A stretch of DNA of 64,000 nt from contig OX359270.1 of NCBI GenBank assembly GCA_947179155.2, forward strand, positions 3,878,077 through 3,942,076, read 5' to 3'. The DNA is from Hedera helix (Eukaryota; Streptophyta; Magnoliopsida; Apiales; Araliaceae). Positions 1 to 8,702 of the stretch are shown here, piece by piece. The notes beneath the pieces are model-generated. The model was not told the DNA's origin. It saw only the letters and a list, made by a program, of their open reading frames with translations, and did no database searches. A program made the translations under genes and the position numbers. Every line of letters begins with the position of its first letter. Position 1 is the stretch's first letter.

Positions 1-720
1 GTCTTGATCCATTTGTGCTTAACCTCATAAAGTGATTGGAGCTAATCATGGTCATGTAGTTCATAATCTATCATCAGTTTTACCCATCGCTCCTCAAAAT
101 TCGTAACAGTCAATGATTTATACACACTAGTTAAAATCATGTTTAAATGTTGGGTACTCATCATACAATATATGTAATTTTTCTGGAAATTTGTTACTAA
201 TATATATGTCATGTGCTAAGTGCATGGTGTGTTTCAAGAAGAACCCTAGCAAGTGCATTGCTCATAGCTTTGTACTGGTCAGTTATAATGGTAATCGGTG
301 CCTTGTTGTTCATCGCTTGAAGCCAAGTCTCAAAAACCCATACAAAAGTACCCTCTGTTTCATCCTTAATCAATGCAAAACCAAACAAGATGGAATGATA
401 ATGATGATTTAACCTTGTGAATGGAACAAATGGCATGGAATACTTGTTCATCCGATAAGTTGTATTAAATGTCACTCCATCCCTAAAAATTTTGTAAGCT
501 ATCATTGATCGATAATCTATCCACAAAATGCATGCGATGCGATTATCTTCATCTTGTTTGATATCGGAAAAAAATAAAAGATTTTTCATCGAAAGTTTTT
601 TCAAGTACTGTAATGCTACTTGGGCATCGTTTGAATCTATTGTGTCATATCTTATATCTCGCATAACATTCTGAATATTCTTATCATTGAAACCGACATT
701 TTCCATCCATCATCCTATTT
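1..720 (-). pseudogene. FAR1/FHY3-like Mutator transposase remnant, cut by the window edge
   Basis: The open part (209-706, 165 codons) resembles the MULE transposase core of FAR1-related proteins. It shows a WIDYRS segment, then FNTTYRMNKY, then NHHYHSILFG, then ETWLQAM and IITDQ. The family usually has FDTTY at the first acidic catalytic site, so here that Asp reads Asn; the second Asp, in ITDQ, is kept. After a stop at 209-211 the similarity goes on leftwards (FPEKL, then SLTV.NFEERW, then LQSLYE) to base 1. It is interrupted by further stops and needs one frame change near 130-140. It is therefore a decayed copy, not a working FAR1 gene. FAR1 relatives are domesticated Mutator transposases acting as DNA-binding regulators; this copy cannot make such a protein. 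The rest of the gene lies left of the window. Confidence 0.8.
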
Positions 721-992
721 CACTAAAAACATTCATCATTTTACTTGGCCCAATTACAGCGCTGTTTAATTCATATTCACGTGTAATTATTTTAAAATTT
801 AATTTAGGAGATATAATATAAATATTATTTAATTTTAAGGACAAAATTTGAAAACTTTTAAACTTGAGGGCCAAATTTTGGTAAAATAATTGGTGTGTCC
901 AAATAGTCCAAGTGGGGTGCTCCCGCTTATATATATATATATAATAAAACACAACCCATTTTGAATCCAAAATTTGACAAATCACAACAACG
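721..992. other. AT-rich spacer left of the gypsy element
   Basis: No gene seen. It contains a short TA run near 930-943 and continues directly into the GTTAG target site of the gypsy insertion. Confidence 0.6.
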
Positions 993-997
993 GTTAG
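993..997. repeat. Target-site duplication, left copy (GTTAG)
   Basis: GTTAG directly precedes the TGTGACGCC end of the left LTR and is repeated after the right LTR. Confidence 0.95.
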
Positions 998-3861
998 TGT
1001 GACGCCCCCAAATCTGGGCCCACCCAGCCCAAACTTGAGTCGTCAAAAGACTACAACAAAATTATTACAACAAAGCACAACGTACTACAATACAGTGTAT
1101 AATAATACACAACTAAGTCTTCACTATTATTGCCACACTATTTTACAAAACGTGAAGACTATGATAACTATTCCTCGGACCCTCACTCCATTTCCCGGCT
1201 AGACCCTGTTATGTTTTCATCTCCTGTTGAAAAACAATGGAACAAAAGAAAGGGTGAGCTCAAATAGCCCAGTAAGAAATATCATGACTAAGATAATGAC
1301 GAATAAATTATCATTAGCCTTCAACAGTTGAGTTCTTGATAGAATACAATAGAATACAAGGTTTATATCAAAAACTGCAGTTAAATTCTTAAACAATGTT
1401 CAGATCAATAATAGCAGCGGAATGAGCAATCTATTAGAAGAATAATGCAGACTATAATGTCCACTCGCTTCTCTTTTTCGTAAAAACATCATCAACTTTT
1501 ATCATCTGAAATATCATTAGTCATGATAATATAAATTCACAGTTCCTGATCATAATCATGCACATCAACAGTTCATCTTTGCACTACGGGCCAAAGATAT
1601 TCAATATAGCACCAACGGTCATGATTATACCAGATTCAGCCTTTGGTCATAATCATACCAAACAACAGTTCATATTTGCACTACGGGCCAAAGAGAACAT
1701 TCACCACGTGCCATAAAAGACACCGAACAGATGCATCGCCTTTAACCTATTATATTGCCTTTAACCTATCATCTGTTCAACAAATATATCACATCTGTGC
1801 CCCCGGCCACAGATATTCACAACAGCTTGATTTTTGGATGATTAGAATGATATAAATGATGAACAGAAGAAATAGGATAACAATAAGTATCGGAAGTTTA
1901 CTTTGTACAGATTCAAATAATGTCCAAATTGTCAACATGATGTGGAGTGAAATTTAAAAATGATATTCAAGATCCACAGTTCAGAATAACGGTTACAATT
2001 CAATAGAAAGGTTCACGTAAATAGGAAGGTTCAGTTGAAATAATGAAGTTCAACTATTATGGAACATATAATATTTTCAGGACTTATAGAAGCAATAGTT
2101 CCATAATAAATTTCGATTTAGGAGTATGAAAGAAAATAATATCCCTTACCGTAGCAGGTTTGATTAACAAAAGGTGAAGGAAATTAATACAAAGGGTTAT
2201 TCACCAACAGGCGGCAATCCGCTCCGTAAGGTTATTCCCACAATTTAATAGAATTTGAGTACAAAGAGTTATTCACCAAACAGGCGGCAATCCGCTCCGT
2301 AAGGTTATTCTCAGAGATTAATAATGAATGAATACGAAAGGTTATTCACCAACAGGCGGCAATCCGCTCCGTAAGGTTATTCCCACAATTTAATACATGG
2401 AAATAAAAGGCACGTCTTATGAGTAAGGAAGAAACAATATTATTATCGAGAATCAAATAATGATAATCTCTTACCATAGTACGTTTGAATAATGGAAGAT
2501 GAAAAAGATGGTATCCCTTACCTCAACACGTGACTGGATATTGATTTAAATGAGGTTGATTAACTTGAGCAGTACACGTATACTTATAGATCTTCACAAA
2601 TACTCAAGATGACTTAAGCACACTTAGAGAGAACTTTCACAAGAAGTATTTAGAGAGAGAAAGAAAGAACAAGTAAGGAAGTTTATGAAAAATCCTTAAG
2701 TTAAGGCTTCTATTTATAGCCAAAAATCTTATCATTCATTTAATCTAAACCATTCATTTAAAGATCATCTTTTAATCTACACCATCCATTTCAAATATTA
2801 TATTATCTTTAATCTACACCATTCATTTCATATCACCTAATAATCACCTAACTTTATATTATAAACAAATCAATTTAATTATTCAACAATAATTCACACT
2901 TTAATCTACACCATTCATTTCATATCACCTAATAATCACCTAACTTTATATTATAAACAAATCAATTCAATTATTCAACAATAATTCACACTTTAATCTA
3001 CACCATTCATTTCATATCACCTAATAATCACCTAACTTTATATTATAAACAAATAACTTTATCAATTCAATTATTATGACTAATTGTTATAAATACAGTA
3101 TAGTTAGCTCTTAGATATCAAGTCAATAAATTAATGAAATACAACTGTTTAAATAACATCATAATAGAGATAACAATAATGTAAAATAAAGCATACGTTA
3201 CTGTGTAATGACAATTATTGATTCAATAATGTGAATTACTGTGCATATGTTACTGTGACAATTATTAGGTTCAATAATTTTAAAAACAGTGCAACAACAA
3301 TTATTGACTCAATGATATAAAATACAGTGTAATGACAATTATTAAATCAATAATGCAAAATACTGTGTAACAACAATTATTGAATTGATAATATAAAATA
3401 TTATGCAGTGACAATTATCGATGAAATGATGCGTAACAGTTACGGTGTCAATTATCAGACCAAAAATATGAGACACTATGCAATACCGTGTGTTACTGTA
3501 GAGTACCGAGTGCTACAGAAAATACCACTAACTACCGTATGCTACTATTCTTTTATCACCGGTATTTTAACAGTTCCGTTGACTATTTTTATTTAAAAAG
3601 GTTATTTCTGTCGTTTTCTATATCCGACAAATATTCCGTTGTGGGGTCCACCAATAATTTGTTATTTGGGCGTCGTCGGACCAAACGAATATTCCCCGAC
3701 CAAACGAATATTCCCCGACAAAGCGAATATTGTCCGACAAAATAAAATTTGCACATAACATCCTTAACTTTTAACTTTATCGATTTAACCACTTACTGTT
3801 TAAAAAATATCTATATGAAGAAAAATTAAATTTTGTATTTCATAAAATTCGGGGTCTTACA
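998..3861 (-). repeat. 3' LTR of the gypsy element
   Basis: 2864 bp, TG...CA ends, same length as the copy at 8703-11566. It contains three kinds of internal repeat. Three copies of a roughly 72-bp unit with the core GGCGGCAATCCGCTCCGTAA lie at about 2190-2395. Three near-perfect copies of a 92-bp unit start at 2807, 2899 and 2991. Degenerate units of about 50 bp built on ACAATTATTGA and TACTGTG fill 3190-3480. A TATA box reads on the minus strand at 2710-2718. Short plus-strand open frames inside the LTR are chance frames repeated in both copies. Confidence 0.95.
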
Positions 3862-6800
3862 ACCTCCCCTCCTTATGAAATTTCGTCCCCGAAATTGACG
3901 TACCTGACATATCGAAGAGGTAAGGATACTTAGATTTCATCTCAGATTCTAGCTCCCAGGTCATTTCCTCAGTATCTTGGTTTCTCCATAAAACCTTAAC
4001 TTGAGGTATAACCTTTGAGCGTAGGATCTGCTCCTTCTTATCCAGGATCTTAACAGGTACCTCCTCGTATGTTAAATCCTCTGCTATAACGTCTGCTTCT
4101 AACTCAATGACGTGGTTTGGGTCCTTCGCATATTTACGTAACATAGATATGTGAAAAACGTTATGGATGCGAGACATACTTGGTGGTAGGGCTAGTCTGT
4201 AGGCTACGGTTCCTATTCGATCTAGGATTTCAAATGGGCCAATAAATCGAGGGTTAAGCTTTCCTCTCTTTCCGAATCTCGTAACCCCTTTCCATGGAGA
4301 AACACGTAAGAATACATGATCTCCGACGTTGAAACTTTCGTCTCTCCGATGAAGATCAGCATAACTCTTTTGTCGTTCTTGTGCGGTCTGTATTCGTTGT
4401 CGGATCATTTGGATCTTTTCGGTCGTCAAGCGTACTAACTCGGGTCCCAACAATTTTGCTTCTCCTACCTCATTCCAACATATTGGAGAGCGACACTTCC
4501 TTCCATACAATGCCTCGAATGGAGCCATGCCTATGCTTGCTTGGTAACTGTTGTTGTAAGAAAATTCCACCAACGGCAAGTACTTATCCCAACTTCCTTT
4601 GAAGTCTAATACACAAAGTCTCAAAAGATCTTCGAGGGTCTGGATCGTCCTTTCCGATTGTCCGTCCGTTTGAGGATGGTATGCAGAACTAAAACGTAGT
4701 TCAGTGCCCATAGCTTTTTGTAGACTGATCCAAAAGCGTGAAGTGAATCTAGGATCTCGATCAGAAACTATGGAAACTGGCATGCCATGCAATCTCACGA
4801 TCTCATTTATGTACATACCGGCAAGACGTTCAAGTGAAAAGTTTTCTCGTATAGGCAAGAAATGAGCAGATTTGGTCAATCTATCTACGATCACCCAAAT
4901 TGCATCTAAGCCTTGAGAAACTTTTGGAAGACCCGTCACGAAGTCCATATTGATGTGTTCCCACTTCCATTCGGGAACTTCAAGTGATTGTAATGGACCT
5001 TTAGGAACTTGATGTTCTGCCTTGACACGTTGACAAGTTAGGCACCTTGAGATAAACTCCGCAATCTCTCTTTTCATATTGTTCCACCAAAATGTATATC
5101 GAAGATCTCGATACCTCTTGGTACCTCCTGGGTGGATTGCAAACGGCGTGTTGTGTGCCTCCATCATGATTTTATGCTTTAATTCAGGATCGTTAGGAAC
5201 ACAGAGTCGAGAGTTGACTCGAAGTATTTCTTTCTCGTCGATTCTTGCTTTGGGAATGGCACCTTCTTGTACTTTCTTTATCATGTTTATCAGTTCCGGA
5301 TCGGTAGCTTGAGCAGCTTTAATTTTATCGATTAAAGTTGGTTCTACTCGCACGTGAGCAATCTTCGAGAGGGTCCCTGGTGTCTTTAGCTCTATCTCCA
5401 TCTTTTGCAAGTCGTACAAAATACACTTTTGTGTTGTCAGCAGTGCACTTGTACTTGCATAAGATTTTCTGCTCAAAGCGTCAGCTACAACGTTCGCCTT
5501 TCCCGGGTGATACTGGATTGTGTGGTCATAATCCTTTAACAGTTCAAGCCAACGTCGTTGTCGCATGTTGAGTTCCTTCTGGGTGAAGAAATACTTGAGA
5601 CTTTTATGATCCGTATAGATATCCACTTTTTCTCCGTACAAGTAGTGTCTCCAGATCTTCAACGCGAAAACGACTGATGCCAACTCTAGATCATGAGTAG
5701 GATAATTTTTCTCATAATCTTTGAGTTGTCGAGAGGCGTAGGCTATAACCTTTCCATGTTGCATAAGGACACAGCCTAGACCTTTGCCAGAAGCATCGCT
5801 GTAGATAACAAATTCTCCTGATCCTGATGGTATGGTCAGAACAGGAGCTGAAACAAGTCTCCTCTTGAGTTCTTGAAAACTCTTCTCGCATTCCTCGCTC
5901 CATATGAATTTTGTGCTTTTCCGAGTAAGCTGCGTTAATGGAGTGGCGATTCGAGAAAATCCTTCTACGAATCTCCGATAATAACCAGCTAGACCCAGAA
6001 AACTTCGGACTTCGGTTACTGTTTTGGGTTGTTCCCAATTTAGTACCGTTTCAATCTTCGCAGGATCGACTGATATTCCTTGACTAGAAATCACATGCCC
6101 AAGAAACGCGACCTCCTCAAGCCAGAACTCACATTTCTTCAACTTGGCATATAATTTGTTTTCACGGAGCTTTTGTAGTATCAATCTCAGGTGTTGTTCA
6201 TGATCCTCGCGACTCTTGGAGTATATGAGGATGTCATCAATAAAGACAACCACAAAATGATCCAAATGTTCCTTGAATATCCGGTTCATCATGTCCATGA
6301 AAGCTGCAGGAGCATTAGTTAGTCCAAAAGGCATGACTAAGAACTCATAATGCCCATAACGAGTTCTGAAAGCAGTCTTTGGAATGTCCTCAGCTTTAAC
6401 CTTTAACTGATGATATCCAGAACGGAGATCAATCTTTGAGAAATGTTGAGCGCCTTGCAATTGATCAAACATGTCATCAATCCGAGGTAACGGGTACCTG
6501 TTCTTGATGGTGACATGGTTCAATTCTCGGTAGTCAATGCACAATCTCATACTCCCGTCTTTCTTCTTCACAAATAGAACAGGAGCACCCCAAGGTGATG
6601 CACTCGGACGAATGAAACCGGTATCCAACAATTCCTGTAGTTGGACTTTTAACTCTTGAAGTTCAATGGGAGCCATTCGGTAGGGAGCTTTGGAAATGGA
6701 CTTGGTACCGGGTTCAAGATCAATATAAAAATCAATTTCACGGTTTGGGGGTAAGCCAGGAAGTTCTTCAGGAAAAACGTCAGGAAACTCATTAACAATG

Positions 6801-8503
6801 GGAATATCATTCAAGTTTGACGTATTTTTGTTCAAATCAGTGACATGAGCTAAAAAGGCTTGACATCCGTTTTTCAATAAACGAATGGCTTTATGGCTAG
6901 AAATAACAGTTATAGATTTCAATGGTTTAGTTGCTTGAATTTGCATGACAGGTTGATTAGGAATATGAAAACTAATAATCTTATGAAAACAATCAATTTT
7001 AGCATGATGGGTAGTCAACCAATCAATTCCTAAAATCACATCAAATTCACGCATCTCCAAAGAAATAAGGTCAACAGATAATGTGAGGTTGTTGATTTGA
7101 ACTAGGCAAGATTTATAGACAGTAGATGTAATGGTCATTTCTCCTAATGGGGTTTCAACTGATAAGTCAAAGTCCAAGTTTTCAGGAGTTAAGTTTAAAC
7201 GCTGAGCACATGCAGGTGAGATAAAAGAATGGGTAGAGCCAGTATCTAACAAAGCGTAGACTTCACGAGAATTTATGAATAGCTTACCGGTTATCACCTC
7301 GTTCGAGTTTCGCGCCATTTGGGATGTCACAACAAAAGCTCTCCCTTGAACTACAGATTTTCCTTTATCCGCGCTAGCTTTTGGTATCATCATTGCAGCT
7401 GGACTTGATTTTGTGGCAGGACAAAACCGCGCAAGATGACCCTCTTTCCCACAACTGTAGCACTTTTTAGACTGCAGAGTACAGTTTGGGCTGATGTGAC
7501 CTTCCTGACCACACCTATAGCATCTCACTGGTGGTCGATCTTCTCCCCTTGAAACTGGGGTCGGTGCTGGTGTTGGTACTGGTGCTGGTGCCCTTCCATA
7601 ATTATTATGGAATCTCTTTCTTTTGAAATTGTTCCCACTGGATTCTCCTCTTCTGTTATTTGATGTGGAATTACCACCGAAGTGTTGGTTACCTACTCGA
7701 TGGTTCTCGTTCCTGTGGTTGTTGTCATTCCTTTCTCTATGTTGCTCATTAACTCTTGGCTGCAATGTTTCATCTGTTTGCTCCACCCTTTGAGCCCTAT
7801 CCACAACATCTGAATACAAACTAAATTTATGAGAGCTAAGTTGTTGACGAATTTTGAATCTCAAACCTCTTAGGAACATCCGACTCATTCGTGCTTCGTC
7901 ATCCACAAGATGGGTGGCAAAGCGAGATAACTCGGCAAACTTGGCTTCATATTGGGAGACTGTCATGTTTCCCTGCTCCAGCTTAATGAATTCCACCTCT
8001 TTCATATGGCGGATGCTTTCTGGGAAATACTTCTCGTTAAACAGTTCTTCGAATTCTGTCCAAGACATTTCGAGTGCTGAAGGTTGGATACGTTTTACCG
8101 CTTCCCACCAATGGTCCGCCTCACCTCGTAACATAAAAGTGGCAAATGGCACCTTCTGATCATCAGCGCATTGTAAGACATCAAGTATTTTTGTCGTCTG
8201 TTTCAGCCATGCCTCCGCTTTGAGTGGGTCAGGCTTCCCGTGGAATTCAGGTGGTCCCAATTCTTTAAATTGCTTGACAGTGACCATCCTCAAATTACCA
8301 GCGTTTCTACCGTTATTATTGACTGGATTTCCTCTTGCTTGATTCTGTATGAACTGCATGAAATTCCTAAAGAATCCATCGTTCATCATGTTATCAGGAA
8401 CATTATTTCCTGAGTTGGCAGGAGGATTGTTTGGGGCCTCTTGATTCTCGGCTACATTCGCTTCAGGCATTCCATAGTTAACCTCTTGATTTCCAGATGC
8501 CAT
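3857..8503 (-). CDS. Gag-Pol polyprotein of the Tekay/Del-type gypsy element
   Basis: An uninterrupted 1548-aa frame. Domains in order (rough residues): retrotransposon Gag about 75-260; two CCHC zinc knuckles about 327-340 and 348-361 (CYRCGQEGH, CYSCGKEGH); aspartic protease with DTGSTHS about 418; reverse transcriptase about 590-790 with the FIDDIL active site near 755; RNase H about 890-1010 (YSDASGKG, TDHKS); integrase with an HHCC zinc module about 1115-1155 and the D,D,E core about 1180-1280 (VDRLTK, SDRDPRF, HPQTDGQSER); and a chromodomain-like tail about 1500-1535 (VLWRNQ, MTWE). The Gag-protease-RT-RNaseH-integrase order is that of Ty3/gypsy. Met at 8503 is the first in frame, 199 bp after the LTR. 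Gag and Pol share one frame with no frameshift. The last sense codon spans the LTR junction and the TAA stop lies inside the LTR. Confidence 0.95.
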   Translation of the reverse strand: MASGNQEVNYGMPEANVAENQEAPNNPPANSGNNVPDNMMNDGFFRNFMQFIQNQARGNPVNNNGRNAGNLRMVTVKQFKELGPPEFHGKPDPLKAEAWLKQTTKILDVLQCADDQKVPFATFMLRGEADHWWEAVKRIQPSALEMSWTEFEELFNEKYFPESIRHMKEVEFIKLEQGNMTVSQYEAKFAELSRFATHLVDDEARMSRMFLRGLRFKIRQQLSSHKFSLYSDVVDRAQRVEQTDETLQPRVNEQHRERNDNNHRNENHRVGNQHFGGNSTSNNRRGESSGNNFKRKRFHNNYGRAPAPVPTPAPTPVSRGEDRPPVRCYRCGQEGHISPNCTLQSKKCYSCGKEGHLARFCPATKSSPAAMMIPKASADKGKSVVQGRAFVVTSQMARNSNEVITGKLFINSREVYALLDTGSTHSFISPACAQRLNLTPENLDFDLSVETPLGEMTITSTVYKSCLVQINNLTLSVDLISLEMREFDVILGIDWLTTHHAKIDCFHKIISFHIPNQPVMQIQATKPLKSITVISSHKAIRLLKNGCQAFLAHVTDLNKNTSNLNDIPIVNEFPDVFPEELPGLPPNREIDFYIDLEPGTKSISKAPYRMAPIELQELKVQLQELLDTGFIRPSASPWGAPVLFVKKKDGSMRLCIDYRELNHVTIKNRYPLPRIDDMFDQLQGAQHFSKIDLRSGYHQLKVKAEDIPKTAFRTRYGHYEFLVMPFGLTNAPAAFMDMMNRIFKEHLDHFVVVFIDDILIYSKSREDHEQHLRLILQKLRENKLYAKLKKCEFWLEEVAFLGHVISSQGISVDPAKIETVLNWEQPKTVTEVRSFLGLAGYYRRFVEGFSRIATPLTQLTRKSTKFIWSEECEKSFQELKRRLVSAPVLTIPSGSGEFVIYSDASGKGLGCVLMQHGKVIAYASRQLKDYEKNYPTHDLELASVVFALKIWRHYLYGEKVDIYTDHKSLKYFFTQKELNMRQRRWLELLKDYDHTIQYHPGKANVVADALSRKSYASTSALLTTQKCILYDLQKMEIELKTPGTLSKIAHVRVEPTLIDKIKAAQATDPELINMIKKVQEGAIPKARIDEKEILRVNSRLCVPNDPELKHKIMMEAHNTPFAIHPGGTKRYRDLRYTFWWNNMKREIAEFISRCLTCQRVKAEHQVPKGPLQSLEVPEWKWEHINMDFVTGLPKVSQGLDAIWVIVDRLTKSAHFLPIRENFSLERLAGMYINEIVRLHGMPVSIVSDRDPRFTSRFWISLQKAMGTELRFSSAYHPQTDGQSERTIQTLEDLLRLCVLDFKGSWDKYLPLVEFSYNNSYQASIGMAPFEALYGRKCRSPICWNEVGEAKLLGPELVRLTTEKIQMIRQRIQTAQERQKSYADLHRRDESFNVGDHVFLRVSPWKGVTRFGKRGKLNPRFIGPFEILDRIGTVAYRLALPPSMSRIHNVFHISMLRKYAKDPNHVIELEADVIAEDLTYEEVPVKILDKKEQILRSKVIPQVKVLWRNQDTEEMTWELESEMKSKYPYLFDMSGTSISGTKFHKEGRL
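3862..3874 (-). other. Polypurine tract of the gypsy element
   Basis: AAGGAGGGGAGGT on the minus strand abuts the start of the 3' LTR and would prime plus-strand DNA synthesis. It lies inside the coding frame and is read as Lys-Glu-Gly-Arg at the C-terminus of Gag-Pol. Confidence 0.9.
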
Positions 8504-8688
8504 ACTAAACTGTGGTCATAAAATAAATGTTAGTTCAAATAAACTGACTCATCACTTCATGTTCCTACATTCAAATCGACTCATTAGATAATAAAATCTA
8601 TTTTAGGTAGGACACACTAGTGACTGATTCTATTCGTCTCTCCCCTCCTAGTTCTACCCCAGATCGCCATTAAAGACCATATCCCTAA

Positions 8689-8700
8689 GCTCCGATACCA
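8689..8700 (-). other. Primer-binding site for initiator tRNA-Met
   Basis: On the minus strand TGGTATCGGAGC follows the 5' LTR after two bases. It matches the usual plant tRNA-iMet complement TGGTATCAGAGC with one mismatch. Confidence 0.85.
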
Positions 8701-8702
8701 AC

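Noticed and set aside
999..1202. Short plus-strand frames in the gypsy LTRs, repeated at 8704-8907 and similar pairs
   Set aside because: They recur only because the LTRs are duplicates, and they run antisense to the element with no recognisable domain.
5712..6038. Frames overlapping Gag-Pol on either strand (also at 4381, 5079, 5338 and 7854)
   Set aside because: Shadows of the real Gag-Pol frame.
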